The notes under the pieces were generated by a model. The model was given only the letters and a program-made list of their open reading frames with translations. It did not search any database and was not told where the DNA came from. Positions 44,703 to 52,557 of a stretch of 64,000 nucleotides of DNA are shown here, in pieces (position 1 is the stretch's first letter; every line of letters starts with the position of its first letter). This DNA is from Kiritimatiellota bacterium (GTDB lineage: Bacteria; Verrucomicrobiota; Lentisphaeria; Oligosphaerales; JAADHN01). A program made the translations under genes and the position numbers. The DNA is taken from positions 1 through 64,000 of the forward strand of contig JAADHN010000026.1 of NCBI GenBank assembly GCA_013151865.1. Reading direction: 5' to 3'.

Positions 44703-46856
44703 ATGAAGAAAAGCAAGGTCTCATCCAACGGCCCGGAATACTCGCTCCGGGTCCACGGCCCGGGGGGCGAGGCCGGATATCCCTTGGACCGCTTCCCCTG
44801 CTGCGTGGGACGCAACCCCGACTGCGACGTGGTCATCGCGGATCCGTCCGTCTCCGGCCGCCACGCCACCTTCGAGCGGGACGCCGATGGAAACTTGGTG
44901 CTCGTGGACAATCGGAGCACCAACGGCACTTATGTGGACGGCTCTCCCATCTCGCGCCTCAAACTCCGTCCGCCGGTGCGGATCATCATGGGCAAGGTTT
45001 CGCTCGAAGTCCTCGAGAAGGGCGGCAAACCTCTCGCCTCTCACTCTCCGCGGCCGGGCCCGCTCCCCCTGCCGCCCGGCGTTGGGGCGGGACCTGGGCT
45101 CCCGGCGACCCGGTCCGACGGGGACTCGGGGGCCGCGCCGGGTGGCGGGGAGTGTTTTTACCGTCGCGCCGGGAAAGAACACGGTCCGTTCACTCGTGCG
45201 CAATTGCGGGAAATGGCGGCCAAGGGCCTTCTGCGTCGGACAGACCTTGTCTGGGTGGACGGTGCGGACGCCTGGTTGCGGGCGGACCTGGTTGAAGGGG
45301 TCTTCTCCGGAGTCCCTGCCGGCGAATCGCCCGCACCGGTCGTCGAGCAACCGGACAATCCCGCGGCCCAGACCTCCGGTTATTTCGAGGACTTGCTCGA
45401 GTTCCCGGTTCGCAAGGCCCGGGGCGAGATCACTTGTCCCCATTGCTGGCACACGTTCGACGTCGAGGAGTTTCTCTTCATCGCGCGGCACCAAGCCCTC
45501 GTTGGAGATCCCGTTTTGGGCCCGGACGCCCAGCAGCGTTTCTTGCCCTCCAAGTTTACGCCCGAGGGCAATGCCGTGGACAGCATGGGAATGAGTTGTC
45601 CGGACATGGCCTGCCCCAGGTGCCACCTGCGCATCCCGAAATCCGCCAGCGAGATGCCGCCGCTTTTTCTTTCGATCGTCGGCGCTCCGGCCAGCGGCAA
45701 ATCTTACTTCCTCACTGGGATGATCTGGAGACTCCGCAATGAGCTGGCCCAGAACTTTGCCATCGCCTTCACCGATACCGACGCCATCAACAACCAGATA
45801 CTGAACGACTTCGAGGAAACCCTCTTCCTCAATTCCGACCAGGACCAGCTCGTCACCCTCAGGAAGACCGAACTCCAGGGTGAGTTGTACAACCAAGTGT
45901 TGCTGGACGGCATGATCATCAACCTGCCCAGACCGTTCATGTTCAGCATCACCCCGGCCGAGCACCATCCCCAGTATGAGCAGGTCAAGGACAAGATGTC
46001 CCGGACGCTCGTGCTTTATGACAACGCCGGCGAACACTTCGAGCCCGGAATGGATTCCGTCGACAACCCCACCACTCGACATTTGCTGCACTCGGACATC
46101 ATTTTCTTCCTCTTCGACCCCACCAAGGACGTGCGTTTCCGCCAGCTCTGTCACGCCACCGATCCCCAGCTCGAGAAAGGAGCCCGCGTTCAGCGGCAGG
46201 AAATCCTGCTGACCGAAATGATCAACCGGATCAAGAAATACTCAGGCATGAAAGCGGATGCCAAGACGGCCAAGACCCTGATCATCGTGGTCCCCAAGTA
46301 CGACGTCTGGGCCGACCTGCTCGATTATCCGACCAGTCCCCAGCCGTGGAAATGGGAGGCCCGTTACCGGACCTGCGCGCTCGACGTCGAGGAAATCAAG
46401 AACGTTTCTTTTGCCGTCCGGGGGCTTCTCGAGCGGGTTTGTCCCGAGGTCGTGGCCACCGCCGAGTCCTTTGCCGGGGACGTACTGTATTTGCCCAATA
46501 GCGCGTTGGGTCGCAGTCCGGAAATCCAGCCGGACTCGGGACTGCTGGCGATTCGGCCGCGGGACATCCGGCCATTCTGGATTTCCATGCCCATGCTTTA
46601 TTTCTTTCACGAACGCGGCTTCATTCCGAGCCTGCCGCGCCGCAGTCTTCCCGACCGGGAAGTGGTTCCGGTCGAGTACAAGGTTTCCGGCGACGTGGTA
46701 TTCGTTTTCTTTCCGGATCGGGAAAAGCCGCTTCAAATCCCGGTCTGTTACATGGGGTGTCGGCTGCGAGATCCGCAGTCGGGAAAATGGTTCGAACTTC
46801 CCGCCCGGCGCAGACGCCGGAAAGGGACCTACCGGCGCGGCAGCTCGGGCGGGTGA
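44703..46856 (+). CDS. FHA / GYF-like / zinc-ribbon / P-loop GTPase protein
   Basis: 717 residues. FHA domain (about 13-103) with VGRN, SGRH and STNGTYVDG, which binds phosphothreonine. GYF_2-like domain (about 151-201: CFYRRAGKEHGPFTRAQL, then VWVDGADAWLRA). Zinc ribbon with Cys245, 248, 299, 304, 307. P-loop NTPase domain (about 320-600): Walker A GAPASGKS (327-334), DxxG-type YDNAGE (440-443), and PKYD (531-534) in the position of the base-recognising [NT]KxD. This order resembles the double-GTPase proteins described next to GAP1 proteins in predicted NTP-dependent conflict systems; that assignment is from memory of motifs. No transmembrane segment. The GAP1-like gene follows 41 bp later. 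Confidence 0.8.
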   Translation: MKKSKVSSNGPEYSLRVHGPGGEAGYPLDRFPCCVGRNPDCDVVIADPSVSGRHATFERDADGNLVLVDNRSTNGTYVDGSPISRLKLRPPVRIIMGKVSLEVLEKGGKPLASHSPRPGPLPLPPGVGAGPGLPATRSDGDSGAAPGGGECFYRRAGKEHGPFTRAQLREMAAKGLLRRTDLVWVDGADAWLRADLVEGVFSGVPAGESPAPVVEQPDNPAAQTSGYFEDLLEFPVRKARGEITCPHCWHTFDVEEFLFIARHQALVGDPVLGPDAQQRFLPSKFTPEGNAVDSMGMSCPDMACPRCHLRIPKSASEMPPLFLSIVGAPASGKSYFLTGMIWRLRNELAQNFAIAFTDTDAINNQILNDFEETLFLNSDQDQLVTLRKTELQGELYNQVLLDGMIINLPRPFMFSITPAEHHPQYEQVKDKMSRTLVLYDNAGEHFEPGMDSVDNPTTRHLLHSDIIFFLFDPTKDVRFRQLCHATDPQLEKGARVQRQEILLTEMINRIKKYSGMKADAKTAKTLIIVVPKYDVWADLLDYPTSPQPWKWEARYRTCALDVEEIKNVSFAVRGLLERVCPEVVATAESFAGDVLYLPNSALGRSPEIQPDSGLLAIRPRDIRPFWISMPMLYFFHERGFIPSLPRRSLPDREVVPVEYKVSGDVVFVFFPDREKPLQIPVCYMGCRLRDPQSGKWFELPARRRRRKGTYRRGSSGG

Positions 46857-46897
46857 GTCCCCCCGTCCGACGGTCCCTCCAATGATCGGAATAATGA

Positions 46898-47830
46898 ATG
46901 GCGAGTGAACTCATCTACACCTCCGCACCCCGCGGCGTGCGCCCCGGGACCAGCGGGTTTTGCACCGTGGCCTACACGCGTGGCATGTCGGCGTCCACCG
47001 TTCGCCTGCTCGAGTCCCTCAGCGCCTATAAACACCTCTACGCCGCCCACGATCCGCGGGCGGCCCGGAACCCGGTCGTTTACAGCCACTATCGGTACAC
47101 CATTTCCGGGCGCAGTCTTCATATCCTTTCCAGGATCAGCGCTGCTGCCGCCGATCACACCAACCGCAGCAATACCATCGCCCATCACCTCGTGGTTTCC
47201 CCCACGGAACGGCCCGACGGCGGTCCTGCCTGGCTCGCCCTGCAACCGGGCGTATTCGTCGAGAGCTGGGATCGGGAACCCGAGCGCCTCGAGGGCCCGA
47301 AACCCTTGCCCCGAGGGGACGCGGGATCTACCGTGGCCCGGACATGGCACGCGGCGGCCGGGGACGCCGGCTGGGCCGGCGTCCTCGCGTATGCCTTTCT
47401 GCGACGTCCTTCCGATCCCGCCTTTCTCCTCTTCGAGCCGGGGCAACCCATGCTCGAACTCATCGCCGAGGCCCTGGCCCTGCTGCCGCCGCGTCGGCGC
47501 TGGGACGTGACCTTCAGCACCTATTTCACGCTCCTGCCGGCCGGGACCACCTGCGCGTGGCGGTGCTGTGTTCCCGGTTCCGAGGCCGCTCGCGAGGTCC
47601 GTCGTTTCCCGCGCTCGCTCGTGATCGACCTGACCCAGCCCCCGGGGGCGCCGCCGGACAATCCCCTTGTCCAGGAGGCACGCCAGGGGGCCGCCGCCGC
47701 GCAAGTCCGCCGGCCCGACGGTCGTCGTCCCCCGCCTCCACCAGCGAGTACGCGCTTCAAGCTCCTCGAATCCAATCGGCGCCGAACAATCCGACTCAAA
47801 CCCGGCAAACCCGGAGGACGGCAACCATGA
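46898..47830 (+). CDS. GTPase-associated protein of the GAP1 (N2 + M) type
   Basis: 310 residues. The first ~135 residues (LIYTSAPRGVRPGTSGFCTVAYTRGM, then NPVVYSHYRYTISGRSLHIL and RSNTIAHHLVV) match my recollection of the GAP1-N2 domain. Residues about 145-245, with LIAEALALLPPRRRWDVTFSTYF and CAWRCC, match the following middle domain. Such proteins are found next to P-loop GTPases in multi-gene systems predicted to be in biological conflict or signalling. Biochemical function is not known. The C-terminal 60 residues are Pro/Arg-rich and probably disordered. The stop overlaps the start of the next gene by 4 bp (ATGA), so they are translationally coupled. A database profile search would settle the family. 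Confidence 0.78.
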   Translation: MASELIYTSAPRGVRPGTSGFCTVAYTRGMSASTVRLLESLSAYKHLYAAHDPRAARNPVVYSHYRYTISGRSLHILSRISAAAADHTNRSNTIAHHLVVSPTERPDGGPAWLALQPGVFVESWDREPERLEGPKPLPRGDAGSTVARTWHAAAGDAGWAGVLAYAFLRRPSDPAFLLFEPGQPMLELIAEALALLPPRRRWDVTFSTYFTLLPAGTTCAWRCCVPGSEAAREVRRFPRSLVIDLTQPPGAPPDNPLVQEARQGAAAAQVRRPDGRRPPPPPASTRFKLLESNRRRTIRLKPGKPGGRQP

Positions 47831-50800
47831 CGGCCGAAGAACGCCTCGTCGGTCAAATCCGCGATTTCCTCCGACGGTACAACCAAGAGAAAGACCCGGC
47901 TACCGAGGAACTCGCCGATCAGTACGCCGACCTGTGCCGCCAGATCAATGAGCGGCTGGTGAAATGCAACGACTTCCTCGAAAAAGGCATGCGCTCCGAG
48001 GCCGTGCAGGAGGCCCAGGTGCCGCCGCTCTTGATCGAACTGGTCGACACCGTCACTTTCCCCGAGGTCACCAAGTGGCGGAATATCTGCGCCGATCTCG
48101 AGATGACCGTCTTCCCGCCGTTGCGCATGGAAATCGTCGACCGCCTTCGGCAGGAATGCTCGACAGAAGAATTCCTCTCACCGTTGCTCCACGAGTATCG
48201 ACGGCTCGTGCACCAAGGCGCGCTGGACGAACGCATCCGTGTGCTGCGCAGGATCCGCGAACTCGACCCCGAAAACCCGGTTTGGGAAGAAAACCTGGCC
48301 CCGCTCGAAAAAGACCAACAGGAAAAACTCCTTCCCGTCGCTCGACGGGCTTTGACCGAAAACGACATTCCCCGGCTCCAAAAACTCTATGACGACCTCA
48401 CCGACCCCCGGCGTGTCGTTGAGCCGCCCGAACGTCTGGTCGGCAAGATCGGGGCCGTGCTCCGCAGGCATCGGGAACAACAGGCCCGGGAAGAAGGTGC
48501 ACGACTCGCCCGCGACTTGGAAGCCGCCCTGGCCGAGAAAGACCACGAGCAAATCCGGCAGCTCATCCGGCGCTGGGACCGGCTTTCCAAGTTCGAGGAC
48601 TTTCACCCCAGCGAGAGCGTGCGGAGCGTTGCGGCGCGCGCCCAACGCTGGTACAGCGAAGAGCGAGCCCGGCGGCAGGCGGACGCGGAGTTCGCAGCCG
48701 CCCTCGAAGAGCTGCGCGTTCAGCTTGACCTGCCGTTGCCCGACCCGGTCCATCTGCAGACCTGCCTCCTGCGTGTCCAGAGTTTCGGCAAACCGTTGCC
48801 GCCCGGTCTCGAGGATTCTGTCCAGGACGCCCGCGAGCGGGTTCGGGTCGCGGCCGCTCGCCGCCGGTTCCGCCGGACGGCGACCGTCCTCGTTTTCCTC
48901 GTGATTCTGCTGGCCGCCGGCGCCGTCGCGGGGGCGGTTCTGCTACGAAACATCCAGCGCCGAAACGCGATCCACACCGTCCAGGCGTTCCTGGACGTCG
49001 GTGACGAAGCCGGGTTGCGGCAGTACCTCGATGACTTGCGGCGCGAGCGCCCCCACATCTTCCGGGTGCCGGCCGTACAGCAGGCCCTGAAGCAGTCCCG
49101 GGCCGAAGAAGAAGCGCGCCGGACCAAAGCCGCCGAGTTCGAGCAGGTCATGGGGCAATTGGATAAGGTGCGCGGCAATAAGTACGACTTGCCCGGACCC
49201 CGGCTCCGCCAGTTGCTCGACCGCGCGGAAAAGCTCGCCGTGACGCCCCAGGCCCAGGCCAGGTTGAAAGGATGGCGGCTGGCGTTCGAGCTGTGGAACA
49301 CCAAGCGTCGGCAAGAACTCGACGACCGGTTTTCGGCCTTGCTCCGTTCCCTTGGAGATGCCGTGGTGCGAGCCCCTGCCTTGAAAGCCGGACCCCTCGA
49401 AATCGAGGGCAAAGCCCTCGAACAAGCCCGGAAGGAATTGCAGCAGGCCCTCGATTTGGCGCCGTCCGCCGCCGAAGACCGCCGGGCCGAACTCGCGCCG
49501 CTCGAAGAGGCCGTGAAAAAATGGGACGCCGATTACACGGCCAGGCTCGCCCGCCGTCGCGAGCAAGAGGCCCGGCGTCTGCGCACCCTGCGGGTCATGG
49601 ACCGCGCTCTCCCCGACATCGACGCCTACCGGGACTTGCTCCAGGGCTTTCTGGACGAGTTCCCCGGCAGTCCCGAGCACGCGGCCCTCCGGAAGGCCCT
49701 CGCCGAACTCCCCATGTACCAGGACGCCGTCGCGCTTCAGGCCCTGCAAGTCACCGAACTGCCGATGAGCGCTGCCATCCTCAAGCAAGCCCGGGACCTG
49801 CTCGCCAAACTCCAGGGCGGTCCGGCCCCCAGCATTTGGGCCGGCGACCTGCAACGGGCCGTGACCATCACCGAGGCACAGTCCGCCCTGCGCAAAGCCC
49901 TGCCGAGCCTGAGCAAGCTGGATTTCTTTTCGCTCCATGTTTTCTACATCCGTCCGAAAGGCGCCGCTGAATGGGAGCCGGTCTATTACCCCGACAACAT
50001 TATCAGCCAGGATCGTAAGCTGTCCGACGGCGCCACGATCACTTTGTACTGGGGCAAGGCGTTCCGCGGCGATCCGGAAGAGAAGGAGCCGATCCTTGAA
50101 CACGTCAAGTTCAGCACGTCCGAATACGACGTCAAAATCCGTCGCCGCCGGGAAAGCAACCTGATTCCCGCTGCGAAGTTCGCACGCGCGGTTTTGGCCG
50201 AGGGCGCCCGAGTCCCCCGCACGGACGACTTCCTGCTGGATGCCATGCAGCGTTTGCTGCGTTCCGAAGAGATCCAGCCAGTTCCAAAGTTGCTGCTTCT
50301 CAGGGCGTTGGGAAACATGTTGGCTGATGCCCTCGGCGCCGCCGAGCCCGAGATCGCCGGTCTCGGCGACCTCCTTGCCGACGTGCGGATCGAAGTGAGC
50401 TGGCTGAACCGGAAAAACCCGAACGTGCCGCTTCTGGAGCAAAGGGTCCGTGATCGGCTCGGGGCCTTGCCAGATTTTGCCGCGCTGAAAGCCGACGTGC
50501 ACCGCAATCAAGAACTGCTCCGTCTCGCGCTCGACCGCCGGGTCTCCTGTGTGGGGTTGGTCAAGCGCGATCCCGACACCCCGACTCGGCTCATTCCGAG
50601 CCTGCGCCTGCCCCATTTACGGACTGCATGGATCATTACCGTCGATCCCACCGGCCGCCGCCGGCAGTTCTTGCGGGCGCTCGAGGCCGATGCCGGCGGC
50701 GGATTGACCTTCACCCGAGACGTGCGGAACAAGATCTTCCTGGGACAACTCCTCTTTGCCCCGGGCGACGGCTTGCCCGCCTCCACCGTGCTGCGCAATG

Positions 50801-50877
50801 CACTCCCCGAGGCCCCTCACTCCCCGCGTTGGCCCCAGGCGTGGCCGGTCAACCAACGGGCACTGCCGAAAAAGTAA
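47827..50877 (+). CDS. Large membrane-anchored helical/coiled-coil protein of the GTPase module
   Basis: 1016 residues that I do not recognise. The N-terminal ~345 residues are helical and highly charged (Arg/Glu/Leu heptad-like), with no signal peptide. One transmembrane segment lies at about 351-373 (VLVFLVILLAAGAVAGAVLL). After it come further long charged helices (about 390-620). A more globular C-terminal part of about 350 residues contains aromatic beta-like phrases (FFSLHVFYIRP, ATITLYWGKAF, TAWIITVDPTGRRRQF). The layout cytoplasmic coil / membrane / outer coil / globular end fits a scaffold or signal-transmitting partner. The start at 47827 overlaps the GAP1-like gene by 4 bp. Same-operon location is the only clue to function. 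Confidence 0.75.
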   Translation: MTAEERLVGQIRDFLRRYNQEKDPATEELADQYADLCRQINERLVKCNDFLEKGMRSEAVQEAQVPPLLIELVDTVTFPEVTKWRNICADLEMTVFPPLRMEIVDRLRQECSTEEFLSPLLHEYRRLVHQGALDERIRVLRRIRELDPENPVWEENLAPLEKDQQEKLLPVARRALTENDIPRLQKLYDDLTDPRRVVEPPERLVGKIGAVLRRHREQQAREEGARLARDLEAALAEKDHEQIRQLIRRWDRLSKFEDFHPSESVRSVAARAQRWYSEERARRQADAEFAAALEELRVQLDLPLPDPVHLQTCLLRVQSFGKPLPPGLEDSVQDARERVRVAAARRRFRRTATVLVFLVILLAAGAVAGAVLLRNIQRRNAIHTVQAFLDVGDEAGLRQYLDDLRRERPHIFRVPAVQQALKQSRAEEEARRTKAAEFEQVMGQLDKVRGNKYDLPGPRLRQLLDRAEKLAVTPQAQARLKGWRLAFELWNTKRRQELDDRFSALLRSLGDAVVRAPALKAGPLEIEGKALEQARKELQQALDLAPSAAEDRRAELAPLEEAVKKWDADYTARLARRREQEARRLRTLRVMDRALPDIDAYRDLLQGFLDEFPGSPEHAALRKALAELPMYQDAVALQALQVTELPMSAAILKQARDLLAKLQGGPAPSIWAGDLQRAVTITEAQSALRKALPSLSKLDFFSLHVFYIRPKGAAEWEPVYYPDNIISQDRKLSDGATITLYWGKAFRGDPEEKEPILEHVKFSTSEYDVKIRRRRESNLIPAAKFARAVLAEGARVPRTDDFLLDAMQRLLRSEEIQPVPKLLLLRALGNMLADALGAAEPEIAGLGDLLADVRIEVSWLNRKNPNVPLLEQRVRDRLGALPDFAALKADVHRNQELLRLALDRRVSCVGLVKRDPDTPTRLIPSLRLPHLRTAWIITVDPTGRRRQFLRALEADAGGGLTFTRDVRNKIFLGQLLFAPGDGLPASTVLRNALPEAPHSPRWPQAWPVNQRALPKK

Positions 50878-51216
50878 CGCAGTGTGGCTCGACTCAGCAT
50901 CTTGCCGAATTGCCCCGGACTCCTCGCCCCGGGAAGAGTTGCCCCGGCGTTCCCGTCCCGTCCGTTCGGCTGCTGAGCGAACAAGCTCATCGGCGCGCCG
51001 CTGCACGAGTTGCGAAATCCGTGTTTCCGGGTACGGTACTTGCCGATCCCTCCAAGCCCGTGACCTCGGGGATGTCGCTCCGCACGCACGCCGCGGACCG
51101 TCCGAACCGTCGCCCCGCCTCTTCGGCCCGCCACAGACCCGGGTGCGATCAAGTGTCCGGCCGGCGACCCGGACCCTTTATCCGCCGCTCTGTCCCGGTC
51201 ACAAGGAGACCTGCAC
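50878..51216. other. Intergenic stretch before the isomerase gene
   Basis: 339 bp with no supported gene or RNA. No terminator hairpin with a T-run could be seen after the GTPase module, and no clear promoter before the isomerase gene. Confidence 0.4.
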
Positions 51217-52218
51217 GTGCAGCACGCGTTTGCCGCCAAAACCGTTTGTTCCGCGTTGTTCGCCCTTTCGCTGAGTGCAACGCTGCGCGGAGCTGAAGCC
51301 GGCAAGAAAGCCCCCGCTCCGGTATACTCGGACTCGATTGCCGCCGTGGTCAACGGTGAGGTCATCACCGTCTTCGACATTGTCCGGGAAACGGCTGCGC
51401 TCGAGGCCCAGATTCAGGAGCGGACCAAAGACCCGCAGGAGGCGCGCCGCAAAATCCTCGAACTGCGACGGTCCGCGGGCGAACGCCTGGTCGAAAGGGA
51501 ACTGCTCTATGCCGAGTTCCAGAAACTCGGCGCCACCGTCCCGGAGGAAATCGTTCAGGAACGCGTCAACCGCATCGTGCAGGCAAAAAGCATGGGCAAC
51601 CGGACGCGGTTCGAGGAAGAACTTCGCAAGCAGGGAATGACCATGAGCGAGTTCGAAAAAAAGGTTGCCAAAGACTTGGCCGTGGAGTTGCTTGTCCAGG
51701 AAAAAGTCCGGCGCTTCGTTCGCGTCGCCCCCTCGGCCGTGGCGGCCTACTACCGGAACCATCCGGATGAGTTCGGCGTTCCCGGACGCGTCAGACTCCA
51801 AATGATTCTGCTCAAGAAGGATGGAAGATACGCTGGGCGGCTCGATGCCGTTGACCGCGAGATTCGGCGGAAGGCCGCCGCAGGGACACACTTCGCCGAA
51901 TTGGCAAAGGAATACTCCGAAGCCCCAACCGCTTCGCGGGGCGGCGACTTGGGATGGGTCCCCGACTCCCAACTGCGCAAGGACTTTCGCGAGGCAATAA
52001 AAGGGGTGCCCCCGGGGAAACTGGCCAAAACGGTGCGCTCCGATGACGGGCGAATCCTCTTGCGTGTCGTCGAGCGCGAAGCGACCCGAGTGATCCCTCT
52101 CACGCCCGAGCTTGAACAGAAGATCGAGAGTCGGCTCCGCCGTCAGGCCGAAGACCGGCGATACAAAGAGTACGTCGCCGAGCTGAGCCGAAAGTACTAC
52201 GTTCGAAAATACTTCTGA
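51217..52218 (+). CDS. Secreted parvulin-type peptidyl-prolyl isomerase (SurA/PpiC-like)
   Basis: 333 residues starting with GTG at 51217, eight bases after an AAGGAG site. A signal peptide (hydrophobic about 8-24) sends it out of the cytoplasm. Residues about 38-150 form a SurA-N-like chaperone domain (IAAVVNGEVITVFDIVRE, then RKQGMTMSEFEKKV). A parvulin domain (about 190-290) contains GTHFAELAKEYSEAPTASRGGDLGWV and GKLAKTVRSDDG, the family core. These proteins help outer-membrane or secreted proteins fold in the periplasm. The PAS/sigma-54 activator gene lies 340 bp downstream with a repeat copy between. Confidence 0.9.
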   Translation: MQHAFAAKTVCSALFALSLSATLRGAEAGKKAPAPVYSDSIAAVVNGEVITVFDIVRETAALEAQIQERTKDPQEARRKILELRRSAGERLVERELLYAEFQKLGATVPEEIVQERVNRIVQAKSMGNRTRFEEELRKQGMTMSEFEKKVAKDLAVELLVQEKVRRFVRVAPSAVAAYYRNHPDEFGVPGRVRLQMILLKKDGRYAGRLDAVDREIRRKAAAGTHFAELAKEYSEAPTASRGGDLGWVPDSQLRKDFREAIKGVPPGKLAKTVRSDDGRILLRVVEREATRVIPLTPELEQKIESRLRRQAEDRRYKEYVAELSRKYYVRKYF

Positions 52219-52235
52219 TCTCCGATTTCGGGCTT

Positions 52236-52402
52236 GGGTTCGCCGTGAATCTTGGCGCGAGAAGCGGCCGCTTGTACGGATTATTCAGGTTATGGGTGAG
52301 GCCGTGGCGACACGCCGTCCTCCCGGCCGGCAGTCGGCGGCGCCACGCGGAGAATGTGCGAGATGCATCGTCGCGGCAGACGGTTCGTGCATCAGTCAGA
52401 GC
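52236..52402 (+). repeat. Dispersed repeat, copy C (diverged)
   Basis: More diverged copy of the elements at 2817 and 38368. Shared stretches are the GTACGGATT region near 52275, GAGGCCGTGG near 52299 and the right block GAATGTGCGAGATGCATCGTCG near 52351-52372, followed by GCGGCAGA. The order and spacing of the two blocks are kept. It lies between the isomerase gene and the sigma-54 activator gene and points towards the latter, about 155 bp before its start. The 340 bp gap holds no other feature I could support. Confidence 0.65.
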
Positions 52403-52557
52403 GGGCGTGACGTCCCGAAAAACGGGAACAACGGCCCCTACCCGCCCTCTGCGGCGGGGGCGCCGCACGGCTTCCGACCCGACGCCCTCGCGTGGAGCGG
52501 ATGCGGCTTGCCGCGGCAGGCCAGGCGGAGGCGCGTGCAGCAGCAGGAGTCCACGCC

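Noticed and set aside
48943-50616. Open frame of about 557 codons on the minus strand
   Set aside because: It lies opposite the coiled-coil protein of the GTPase module, has no ribosome-binding site and no recognisable motif.
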